DNA of 27,120 nucleotides from CAZTDD01 sp964612675 (GTDB lineage Bacteria; Hinthialibacterota; Hinthialibacteria; Hinthialibacterales; JAKPRU01). Positions within the stretch are counted from its first letter, which is position 1; each line of letters begins with the position of its first letter. The notes under the pieces are model-generated. The model was not told the origin of the DNA. It searched no databases and saw only the letters and a list, made by a program, of their open reading frames with translations. Made by a program: the position numbers and the translations under genes. Location of the stretch: contig CAZTDD010000101.1 of assembly GCA_964612675.1 (NCBI GenBank), positions 1-27,120 of the forward strand, read 5' to 3'. Below are positions 6,820 to 14,677 of the stretch, in pieces.

Positions 6820-8816
6820 CGCTCCGTTTTCCCCTTCCCGTTCCCGTTACGCTTGACTCTTCCGACTAATTGGCCGTCTCGATCGATTACCGGCATGCAA
6901 ACAAGGTCATGCTTGCTGAAAAGGTCCTTAATCTCATCCTCGTGCGTATCGACACGAACAACGAACTGCGAGTCCTTTCGTGCTAAAGACTCGATGCAAG
7001 TTTGTTCGGAATTGTTTAGAAGATGATGAACAAGGACATATCCTTGGTAGCGACCTTGTTCGTCCACGATGAACACAGCGTTGTTTTCTTCCTCGAGTTC
7101 AGCAGTTCGGACTTTGTGAAGCGCGTCGGCGACGGTGGCGTTTTCGCTTACGCGAATCGTGTGCCGGTCCATAAGGTTACTTGCCGAGAAATCCGTATAT
7201 CGATCGGTGGCTTCGCCGCTCCCTTTTTCTGTCCAGCTGTCGCTCCGGGGCAGTCGGTTCTCGGTCTCGGGAGGATTCAGCTTGGCAGCGACATCCGTCG
7301 GATCGGTATGTCGATACTGGGTTTTGCCTACCTGGTTCACAAAGGTGACAGCGGCTTTCTCCATCTGGTTTATCACTCCGCGTGCTTTCCGTGAGAGAAA
7401 CGCGTGCAACAGGAGCGAAGGGATCGCCACAATCAGACCGAATTCGGTAGTAATGAGCGCCTCCGAAATACCACCGGAGAGGGTTTTGACATCGCCGGAG
7501 CCGAAAACAGTAATCAATTTGAAAGTATTGATAATGCCGGTAACCGTTCCGAGAAGCCCCAGAAGTGGCGCGGATGCGGCGCTGATCGCGATGAAGGGCA
7601 GGAAACGTTCGAGTTTCAGACGCGTGGAAAGAACCTTCTCGTACATCACCTCTTCAATCAACTCGACCGGTTCGTTGAGGTGTTCGGCGCCCGCCTGAAG
7701 CATTTTCCCGACCGGTCCACCAATCGCGTTGGCCTTTTGTTTGGCTTCCCGGCGGTCGTGCCGGGCAACTGCAGTAAGTAATTCCCGAATCCGTTTCTGC
7801 GAAGGTTTTCGTATAAAAAGCATCGCCAGCCATTTGTAGAGCGCCACAAGAAGAGCGGCACCCGCCAGGCCGAAGATCGGGTACATTACCGGCCCGCCTT
7901 TTTGAACATGTTCCAAGAAGGTTTCTTCGGTCTCTTCGATTTTGTGGGCGTTTCCGAGGGTGGGGTCGAATGGAAATCGCCCGGCGGACTCCGTCGCAAT
8001 AACTTGTGCGGCGGCATTTACGTCGGCTGGGTTCTTGAAAGGAATAATTGTCGGTTCAAGGGACCCGAGGCGTTGTTCCGCCGTTCCGATTTCTTCTCCA
8101 CCCTCCGAGCGGAAAATCGCGGACGGCCCGATGAGAACAAAAGTCCCCTGCTTCACCAGACCGTTTGAATCCACGGCGGTTCCTTCGAATCGAGTTCCCC
8201 CCAGGGCGTCGTGTAGGCGTTCCAGCGATACCCCAAGCAGCCCGGCTTGTGCTTCGTAGACTTCCTGCTCGGAGAGATTGCTGTTTTCAGGTGCCAATTT
8301 GGCCGCTTCGAGGGATTCGCGGTACCGTTGAAGCTCCGCAATATGCAAGCGCGATTCGAAATTGCGCACATATTCGCCAAGAAGGTTGGAAAGATAGGTG
8401 GCTTCTTCTTCGCGCGACTTGATTTCGGAGCGTAGGTTGGTCAGGTCGAGCGTACGGCTGTCGAGTTTACGGGTTGTTTCCTGGTATTCGAGACGGACTT
8501 CACTCAGCTTACTTTCCAGTTCGCTGAGTTTGCGGCTGAGCGGGATCTTCTCCTCTGCGGCTTGCTGACGAAGTCTGTTGAGTTCGGCGACACTCTCCTC
8601 CAGCTGCTTCTGAATCGATTTCGCAGCCTCTCCGAAGGGACTTTCGGACGGTTCCACCGAAGTTGTCTCGGAGCGTTGTTGTGGGAACGGCGGCGCCTCC
8701 GTCGCTTCTCCGATCCGGGTTTCAGCTTTCTCTTTCTCGGCCTCCGCACAGAGAACGGACGGAGCAGCTATAAGCAAAACAACAAAAAGAACAAAAGCAT
8801 TCCGTATTTCGGTCAT
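6816..8816 (-). CDS. ttpC: TtpC-like ExbB-family protein with periplasmic coiled coil and C-terminal CBS domain pair
   Basis: 666 residues. A signal peptide (1-24, ending VLCAEA) precedes a periplasmic region with a long coiled coil (~64-165) and a small mixed segment (~205-265). Helices follow at ~309-331, ~407-432 and ~450-476, with the ExbB core APLLGLLGTVTGIINTF (416-432) and ISEALITTEFGLIVAIPSL. This matches TtpC, the extra ExbB paralogue required by Vibrio TonB2 systems. After a linker, residues ~540-655 look like two tandem CBS motifs (NLMDRHTIRVSENATVADAL, AVFIVDEQGRYQGYVLVHHL, CMPVIDRDGQLVGRV), the pairing seen in MgtE-type regulators that bind adenosine nucleotides. Predicted topology puts this tail in the cytoplasm. 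The CBS addition is unusual. The start follows the DUF3450 stop by 15 bases; exbB overlaps its end. Confidence 0.88.
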   Translation of the reverse strand: MTEIRNAFVLFVVLLIAAPSVLCAEAEKEKAETRIGEATEAPPFPQQRSETTSVEPSESPFGEAAKSIQKQLEESVAELNRLRQQAAEEKIPLSRKLSELESKLSEVRLEYQETTRKLDSRTLDLTNLRSEIKSREEEATYLSNLLGEYVRNFESRLHIAELQRYRESLEAAKLAPENSNLSEQEVYEAQAGLLGVSLERLHDALGGTRFEGTAVDSNGLVKQGTFVLIGPSAIFRSEGGEEIGTAEQRLGSLEPTIIPFKNPADVNAAAQVIATESAGRFPFDPTLGNAHKIEETEETFLEHVQKGGPVMYPIFGLAGAALLVALYKWLAMLFIRKPSQKRIRELLTAVARHDRREAKQKANAIGGPVGKMLQAGAEHLNEPVELIEEVMYEKVLSTRLKLERFLPFIAISAASAPLLGLLGTVTGIINTFKLITVFGSGDVKTLSGGISEALITTEFGLIVAIPSLLLHAFLSRKARGVINQMEKAAVTFVNQVGKTQYRHTDPTDVAAKLNPPETENRLPRSDSWTEKGSGEATDRYTDFSASNLMDRHTIRVSENATVADALHKVRTAELEEENNAVFIVDEQGRYQGYVLVHHLLNNSEQTCIESLARKDSQFVVRVDTHEDEIKDLFSKHDLVCMPVIDRDGQLVGRVKRNGNGKGKTER

Positions 8817-8831
8817 GATGGACTCATCCGA

Positions 8832-9683
8832 CTATTCGATATCGACAGGTACTTGTGCGAAAGACGCCACTTGCTCGTTTTTCAGAATTGCAATGGCCTT
8901 GGCAATCTCCGGAGCGGCTTCGTTGACCGGCTTCCACACCCATCCTTCGTCCGAGAGAGTGCCCATGCCTGCAATGGTGCCGTTGGCGCCCGTGTAATAG
9001 GCATGGCCGATCCCCATATAAAGCGTGGTCACCTCCGCCGAAGTTCCATCAGGTAGTGTCCGTACCTCGCTCGTAACGGTAATATCGCGATTGAATTTAT
9101 TGACTTCATTGAGAATACCGACCACGTTCTGAAACCGTTCCGCCACCGAGAGTTTTGTCTCCTGTTCCTTATCCGGTAGTCGCTGGCTCAATGGTTTGAC
9201 ACGCTCTCGTATCGGGTCGGGCAACCGCTTCAAGAGCTCCTTCGTGCGGTCTTCGAGAGAAACCAGAGTATTGGTGAGCGCCGCGGAAGCTCCTGCGAGT
9301 TTCTCCTTCTCCTCCATCATTGCAGCCCGCTTCTTGTCCGCTTCGGCGATACTCTCCTCGGCCTCACTGATTTTGCCTCGCAGGGTCTCGATTTCACGCT
9401 GTACCAGTTCGATTCTCTGGTTCAGCGTTTCCTTCGCGAGAGCCAGGTCGCGCTTCTCCTGCGATATGACACGCTGCGTCTCGACCCACTTCTCAAGCGC
9501 CGCTCGAGTATCATCGACATCCACCGAAGGCCTATCGGCCGACAGGACAGCGGAGGACGAAAATAAAACAACACCGACTAGTACCAGCAGCACTGTCGCC
9601 AACGGATATCCCGTCATTTCCGTTCTTCGTCTCGCAAGTTTCAAACCGCGATTCGGACTTATTCTAAACCTTCTCATATCCAA
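8832..9683 (-). CDS. DUF3450-family periplasmic coiled-coil protein
   Basis: 283 residues from ATG 9683; an in-frame ATG at codon 23 (before TGYPLATVLLVLV) is an alternative start and neither has a clear ribosome-binding site. The export signal is ~23-49, ending in VLSA. A continuous coiled coil follows (~58-135, rich in Glu/Lys/Arg), then LLKRLPDPIRERVKPLSQRLP, characteristic of DUF3450. The C-terminal domain contains TTLYMGIGHAYYTGANG and a conserved Trp segment (GWVWKPVNEAAPEI). DUF3450 genes sit directly upstream of ttpC in Vibrio-type TonB2 loci, and here too it leads the operon. Its role is unproven; a periplasmic structural partner of TtpC is plausible because both have coiled coils. 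A Pho-box-like array lies ~160 bases upstream. Confidence 0.87.
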   Translation of the reverse strand: MDMRRFRISPNRGLKLARRRTEMTGYPLATVLLVLVGVVLFSSSAVLSADRPSVDVDDTRAALEKWVETQRVISQEKRDLALAKETLNQRIELVQREIETLRGKISEAEESIAEADKKRAAMMEEKEKLAGASAALTNTLVSLEDRTKELLKRLPDPIRERVKPLSQRLPDKEQETKLSVAERFQNVVGILNEVNKFNRDITVTSEVRTLPDGTSAEVTTLYMGIGHAYYTGANGTIAGMGTLSDEGWVWKPVNEAAPEIAKAIAILKNEQVASFAQVPVDIE

Positions 9684-9843
9684 ACAATCCCTGTTCCGAC
9701 ATTCCGTTCAGTTCCAACATTCCGTTGAAGTGACGTTCGTTCTGCTTTTCTTAAGGCCGGAGTCGTCTCCCGGGCTCCCGATCGCCATGTTGATCGCAGT
9801 TCTCCAGGAAACAAATTCATCCAGAGTAGACCTTAAGTCAGAA

Positions 9844-9894
9844 CTGTTAGCGTTTAATGAATCGAATGTTGCAATATTGTTAGGGAATGGCTAA
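9844..9894 (-). promoter_or_regulatory. Pho-box-like array (five heptamers, 11-bp period) upstream of the DUF3450-ttpC operon
   Basis: Plus-strand heptamers start at 9844 CTGTTAG, 9855 TAATGAA, 9866 ATGTTGC, 9877 TTGTTAG and 9888 TGGCTAA, exactly 11 bases apart; four of the five fit a GTTAG/GCTAA-like core. Read toward the operon (minus strand) they are CTAACAN-type boxes. Eight bases beyond the last box lies TAAGGT, a weak (3/6) -10 candidate at the same offset as in the beta-helix promoter. The 7+4 repeat matches response-regulator sites of the PhoB/PhoP type. The regulator assignment is inference. Confidence 0.65.
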
Positions 9895-9950
9895 CGCATT
9901 TTGAACGAGTATTTCTCCGGATTTGCTGTGGCCAATCTGCAGCCACCTGT

Positions 9951-12900
9951 TCAGAGTTCAACGCTCAGGCTTACGGTGAACTCCATGCCTTTACGATAGG
10001 AGGTTTTTGTCACGTCATCCTCAATGTACTCCGATCGATAGACTGTTTCGATGTCCGGGTCGAGCAGGTTTTTCGCCTGGAATTTCATCTTCCCCCGCTC
10101 ACCGATGTCCCGCGCCACACTCATGTTGAGCGTACCGTATTCTTTTTCATAGACGCTGGGTACAAATTTCCCTTTCGATTGACCGGCTCCCGCGACGAGT
10201 GTATCTCCCCTCACGTTATAAAAGACACCAAGGCGCGTTCCAGTGAGATCCAGGCTGCCCATTTTGCCGAGATCCTGGAGAACGAAGAAGTTATAGAGAT
10301 GCTCCGGGGCATTATGCATGTCTCGTTTCGACATTGGGGCCATAATGTTTGGCGCACTGAACGACTCGGACTCTTCCTTAGGCAGTGTCACTTCTGAATC
10401 GATAAATGTCGCATTGGCCCCAATCGAAAGCCCCTCAAACCGGTCCCAGAAGCGGTCCATCTTTTGACGGACCTCGATTTCGTAACCGCTCAGTTCGCCT
10501 TCGGGGTAGTTTCTCGGCGTCGTATACGTGAAATCGCCATATCGCTGAACGTATTCGATAGGATCTTGGATCTCTTTGTGAAAATACGAGAGCGAAATCA
10601 ATCCCCCTTCGTAAGGGGTATAGTCGCACCGAAGGTCGTAATTCTTCAGTGCGCTCATCTTCAGGCCGGGATATCCGACAAATACATCGCCGCCAAGATA
10701 GTCCATTTGCTGAATTGGCGTCAGTTCCTTGAACGTCTGGCGGGCAACAGTCTCACTATACGAGGCCCGCATTTTGAGCTTTTCGAGCGGAGTATACTCG
10801 AGGGCGATCGCGGGAAGGACGTCGTCCTGTTCGAATTGCGCATCGGCACCATCCGGATAGAAGCCGGGTGTCACTTCCGTCGAACCTCGGCCTGGAGGAT
10901 TCCAAAATGCATGCCTGTCGGCATCGTTTACAATGACAAGTTCTGTTTTTTCGAAACGATATCCCCCAATGATATTCAAGTAAGAACAGAGAGGAACATC
11001 CAGCATGTAGTACCAGGCGGATATGTCTTGGTCGCCGTCGTAATCAACATCCGTATCGGATGGAAATATCGGATGATCCTCAGAGAGATAGGTACGGCTC
11101 CAGAAGTCTTCCCAGGGAGCCGGTTCCACTCTATCGCTGTTATCGCCGAAATTGCTGAAGGAATCCTGGCGATATTCACGGCTAACCGTATCGTCAAAAA
11201 CTCCAAGTTTCAGAAATCCCTCGTCATGACTCCACTGTTCGAATGGGAATTTGACATTCAAAGAGTATTGATCGCTGTCTTCGGAGATGTCCTTCCAAAT
11301 ACGCTGGAAATTGCCGATGTAATGGCTGGCTGCCGGTTTGAACGGTCGATGAACCTCAGGGGACGTGAATGGAGGAACATGAGGTGGATACCCTGGATTG
11401 TACGACTCGCCCCACCACAGAGAACCGAATTGCCGTTTGTCGGGTTGATACAGACCGGCGGCGCTGCGTGAGAGCCGCCAGTCGATTTCGGGGTTGAGCG
11501 AAGTAAAAACGCTATTCACCTGCATTCCAGGATCGGGGAGCTCGTGCGTTCCGTTCAGCTGGTGCGTTCGTGTTGTCCGTTCGGTGTACTCGAGTGTCTC
11601 CGTCCTAAGAAAAGGAGCCGCTTCGCGTTCCTGGTTGCCCGGATGATTCGGATCATTGGGATCGTAATCCTCGAAGTCCGTTCCGTACCACTGCGGCCAA
11701 AACTTATGGAGAGATTTCTTACCCCGGGTATCTTCCGCAAGAGTCGCAACGTCTTCGGCCGTACGGGTATACAAGTTGACCAGGGTGAGCGTATGGTTGT
11801 CGGTTTCCACACCCAATGTGACCAGAGTACCCCACTGGACCTGTTCACTGCCCTGCGTCACATCAAAAAGCGACGTTTTGAAATTGGCCTGATTGGGTCG
11901 TTCATTACTACCGTACTGAGGCGTCATCGGGTCGCCCGGGTCCTCAACCCAGTATTTGTCATCAATCCCGTTGTCAAAGAAGGAACTATCCTGTTCATAG
12001 AAGAAGCTGCCAAACCCGCCAACCCTGAACAGCTTGCTGATCGCGTGTTTCCCTCCGGTAGCAAAAGACCATTTGTAATCCCCGGGAGCATCGTGACGGG
12101 AAACCCCCACAGCACCGGTCCAGTTTTCTCCGATTCTATTGGTTTGGGGATCCCGGGTTTCGTTGCCCCAGAATCCCACCCCACCGCCATCGTAGCTGAG
12201 ATAATCGTCATTCCCCGTAACGTCGGGCCTATAACCGAGTTGGCCGCTCAGCTTGAAGAACCTTTCCTCCGGAATCCCTTTGAGGATCACATTGACCGCA
12301 CCGCCGGACGCGTCGCCTTGCTGATCCGGTGTAAATGTTTTGCTGACTTGAATACTCTCTATTGCCGCGGAGGGAAACTGATCCAGCTGCACGGCGCGTT
12401 TGTCGGCGTCCGCCGTGGGCAGGCGCACACCGTTCATTTGTGAGTTGACATACCGGTCGGGCAGTCCGCGAATGACTGCGTATTTCCCATCCTGTATCGA
12501 AGCTCCGGGCACCAGTTTCAGGGCGCTCGCCGCATCGCCCGCCCCCGCTTGACTCATCAGATCGAAACTGATCGAGTCCATGAGCGCCGGGCTTTCCATG
12601 CGTATTTGCAGGAGTTCGGCTTCCGTTCCGCCATCGAACTGAACATCCTGGACGATGAACTCCTCCATTTCCGTAAATTCGCCGGACATCCAAACATCGA
12701 CCTCGGTCATCTGCCCCGCGGCGACAACCACATCGGACTTGATTTGACGGGCAAAGCCCTCTTTATGGAAGACCAACGTGTACGTTCCAGGTGCGACCTC
12801 CCGGAAGACGTAGTTTCCCTCGTCTGTTGTAGTAACAGTCTCCCCTGTTTCAGCAATCGAGACTTGAGCGCCCGGCAAAGGCGCTTCGAAGTCCTTGTCA

Positions 12901-13004
12901 TAGACCATTCCGCGGATACCGCCGACCTGCTGTGCCGAAACAGCCGTGGCGGAAACAAGTAGCGTGAAGATAAAGCCGCACCGCGAGGGATTCGGTCTTA
13001 CCAT
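9951..13004 (-). CDS. TonB-dependent outer-membrane receptor with N-terminal carboxypeptidase-regulatory-like domain
   Basis: 1017 residues from the ATG at 13004, preceded by GAGGGATTGAG and opening a clean signal peptide (CGFIFTLLVSATAVSAQQ). Residues ~26-110 form a carboxypeptidase-regulatory-like beta domain (GGIRGMVYDKDFEAPLPGAQ and VFREVAPGTYTLVFHKEGFA). A TonB-box-like EEFIVQDVQF follows, then a plug domain (~130-255: LKLVPGASIQDGKYAVIRGLPDR-type strand, SIQVSKTFTPDQQGDASGGA). The rest is a 22-strand-type barrel ending in MEFTVSLSVEL, a hydrophobic strand without the usual terminal aromatic. The ligand is unknown; the cluster suggests a phosphorus-containing substrate, by inference. Its start overlaps the stop of the upstream TPR gene by seven bases, so the pair is translationally coupled. 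An in-frame ATG at 13046 lies inside that gene and is less likely. Confidence 0.94.
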   Translation of the reverse strand: MVRPNPSRCGFIFTLLVSATAVSAQQVGGIRGMVYDKDFEAPLPGAQVSIAETGETVTTTDEGNYVFREVAPGTYTLVFHKEGFARQIKSDVVVAAGQMTEVDVWMSGEFTEMEEFIVQDVQFDGGTEAELLQIRMESPALMDSISFDLMSQAGAGDAASALKLVPGASIQDGKYAVIRGLPDRYVNSQMNGVRLPTADADKRAVQLDQFPSAAIESIQVSKTFTPDQQGDASGGAVNVILKGIPEERFFKLSGQLGYRPDVTGNDDYLSYDGGGVGFWGNETRDPQTNRIGENWTGAVGVSRHDAPGDYKWSFATGGKHAISKLFRVGGFGSFFYEQDSSFFDNGIDDKYWVEDPGDPMTPQYGSNERPNQANFKTSLFDVTQGSEQVQWGTLVTLGVETDNHTLTLVNLYTRTAEDVATLAEDTRGKKSLHKFWPQWYGTDFEDYDPNDPNHPGNQEREAAPFLRTETLEYTERTTRTHQLNGTHELPDPGMQVNSVFTSLNPEIDWRLSRSAAGLYQPDKRQFGSLWWGESYNPGYPPHVPPFTSPEVHRPFKPAASHYIGNFQRIWKDISEDSDQYSLNVKFPFEQWSHDEGFLKLGVFDDTVSREYRQDSFSNFGDNSDRVEPAPWEDFWSRTYLSEDHPIFPSDTDVDYDGDQDISAWYYMLDVPLCSYLNIIGGYRFEKTELVIVNDADRHAFWNPPGRGSTEVTPGFYPDGADAQFEQDDVLPAIALEYTPLEKLKMRASYSETVARQTFKELTPIQQMDYLGGDVFVGYPGLKMSALKNYDLRCDYTPYEGGLISLSYFHKEIQDPIEYVQRYGDFTYTTPRNYPEGELSGYEIEVRQKMDRFWDRFEGLSIGANATFIDSEVTLPKEESESFSAPNIMAPMSKRDMHNAPEHLYNFFVLQDLGKMGSLDLTGTRLGVFYNVRGDTLVAGAGQSKGKFVPSVYEKEYGTLNMSVARDIGERGKMKFQAKNLLDPDIETVYRSEYIEDDVTKTSYRKGMEFTVSLSVEL

Positions 13005-14236
13005 GGTTCGCTCAATCCCTCGTGAATCTGATGGATGCGCTCCCACAGAGCGGAATCAGGTTCTACAGCATAGAAAGCCATTGAACTGCACGTGGCGGAT
13101 AAGTCCTCGGCGCGGGGTCTGGAATTGGGATTTTCGATGCCCTCTTCGATGGCAAGTTTATACACGTGAAGCGCTGTTTCGGTGTCGCCCATGATTTGAT
13201 ACGTCTCTGCAAGGGGGCGAAGCGCTCCCGCCCGCCAGATGTTCACAATTCGTTCGCCCTGCTCTTCAAAAAGAGCCAGCGTAGCATCGGCACTCGCGCG
13301 AGCGTTTCGTCTTTTACCCGATTGGAAACGGAGGGCGGCTAATTTCGCCGCGATCGCGATATGGTGACGTAACGGCCATTCGTAGGTATCCAAAAACGCC
13401 TGCGCTTCGTTCACCAATGCCAGCGCCTTGCTGCGGTCGGAATGATCCAGGGCCGACTCGCAGAGTTCCGTCAGCAGTTCAATCCGCACGAAAATCGGCA
13501 CAGCGCGCCAGGCTGTCTTAATTCTTTCTTCCACTTGGGAGCGCCGCTCTTCACTGGTGTAAAAGCGGTCGTAGAGCGTAGCGTATGATTCCAGTGAGTT
13601 CTTGATTATGTCGAAGTTCCCAGTTGCAACATAGCCGTCGATGGTCGCCATCAATTCGTCAAAAGAATCCTCATCGGAAAGCATCGCCTTGACGGTGGCG
13701 GTTTTGCCTGTCTCGGAATCCACGACGCCGGTTTGGAATCTCTGTGCGAGGTCGGTTTCTCCCAGCCATGTGTAGGTCTGGGCGATCTTCACCCGGATTC
13801 GATCTCTGCGCCAGTCTTCGGTTCTCTGCACGGTCTCTTCCGCCAGTTGAAGATAGCGCCGGGCTTTATCGCTGTTCTTGTTCTGCGCCCAGTAAAAACC
13901 GAGTTCGGCATAACACAACCCTCGGCGCCAGTTATCGATTTCCTCAATGTACCGGGCCGCTCTTTCTGGCTGATCGAGCCCCAGACACGTTTCGACAACC
14001 CGGGCCTGTGCCCTTGATCGATCTTTGATATGCGGTTCGACAGGGATCACGGTAGCAGTCTGAAAGGCCTGCTCCAGTAACTTGTCTTGAAAAGGAGCAA
14101 GCGGTTCATTTGAAACGACTTCGCTGCCTTTCGTTTCGGCGATGTTTTTTGTGGAGGTACCGGTGCAGCTGCAGGTCCATAGAAGTGGTGCAAAGATCGC
14201 GAATAGCACAACAAAGTATTTCGTTTTTTCCACCAT
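12998..14236 (-). CDS. TPR-like helical-repeat protein, probable lipoprotein, coupled to the TonB-dependent receptor
   Basis: 412 residues. The N-terminus MVEKTKYFVVLFAIFAPLLWTCSCTG is an export signal ending in Cys residues that could be lipidated, though the lipobox is not canonical. The mature part is all-helical with degenerate TPR-type pairs (for example CYAELGFYWAQNKNSDKARR, AETYQIMGDTETALHVYKLA). Its end overlaps the receptor start (ATGGTAA), implying the two are made together. A helical-repeat lipoprotein paired with a receptor may act as a periplasmic or surface accessory, but I recognise no specific family and no SusD signature. The ribosome-binding site before the ATG at 14236 is weak. 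An 11-bp-spaced repeat array lies ~245 bases upstream. Confidence 0.8.
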   Translation of the reverse strand: MVEKTKYFVVLFAIFAPLLWTCSCTGTSTKNIAETKGSEVVSNEPLAPFQDKLLEQAFQTATVIPVEPHIKDRSRAQARVVETCLGLDQPERAARYIEEIDNWRRGLCYAELGFYWAQNKNSDKARRYLQLAEETVQRTEDWRRDRIRVKIAQTYTWLGETDLAQRFQTGVVDSETGKTATVKAMLSDEDSFDELMATIDGYVATGNFDIIKNSLESYATLYDRFYTSEERRSQVEERIKTAWRAVPIFVRIELLTELCESALDHSDRSKALALVNEAQAFLDTYEWPLRHHIAIAAKLAALRFQSGKRRNARASADATLALFEEQGERIVNIWRAGALRPLAETYQIMGDTETALHVYKLAIEEGIENPNSRPRAEDLSATCSSMAFYAVEPDSALWERIHQIHEGLSEPW

Positions 14237-14480
14237 TGGGGTATTCAGGCTTTCTTCCGGCTATTTGAACAGTCCTGTTTTGATCGAAATTACTGAAACC
14301 GAAGTATCCTCGGGTAAAGATGCCGTCAGCACCTATTGCGTCACCGCCTTCAGCAGTCCCGATATTTCATAGATACGGAAATTAGCGATTCCGACGCGGA
14401 GGAGCCGACACATTGTGTTGCTGCGTGCCCCCTCCCGCTTCTCAGGCAGAACATCTCAGAAAGGGAAAGTTCCACGCAAA

Positions 14481-14531
14481 TGTTTGCATATGATTAGCGC
14501 TATGTTCCGTTACTGTTAGAGCGTTGTTAAC
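14481..14531 (-). promoter_or_regulatory. Pho-box-like array (five heptamers, 11-bp period) upstream of the TPR/receptor pair
   Basis: Plus-strand heptamers start at 14481 ATGTTTG, 14492 TGATTAG, 14503 ATGTTCC, 14514 CTGTTAG and 14525 TTGTTAA, exactly 11 bases apart. The consensus is NTGTTAG, read CTAACAN toward the genes. This is the cleanest set in the window and lies in the only stretch between the beta-helix terminator and the TPR start. A clear -10 box is not obvious. Confidence 0.68.
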
Positions 14532-14582
14532 AGCTCCAGTACAGTAGGCAGCGTGGGAAATCCGACATACAAAGAACAAAAA

Positions 14583-14615
14583 GCCGATGGCAGAGCAGAA
14601 CGCCCTGCCATCAGC
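14583..14615 (-). terminator. Rho-independent terminator after the beta-helix gene
   Basis: On the minus strand, GCTGATGGCAG pairs with CTGCCATCGGC (11 pairs, one G-U) around an 11-base loop, followed directly by TTTTGTTCTTT. It starts 63 bases after the stop of the secreted protein gene and would insulate it from the TPR/receptor pair, consistent with each unit having its own repeat array. Confidence 0.75.
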
Positions 14616-14677
14616 TCATCCTTTGAATCCCAGCATACAAGAGTGAAATCAGATTGCTCTATCTGTACAACAGCACC

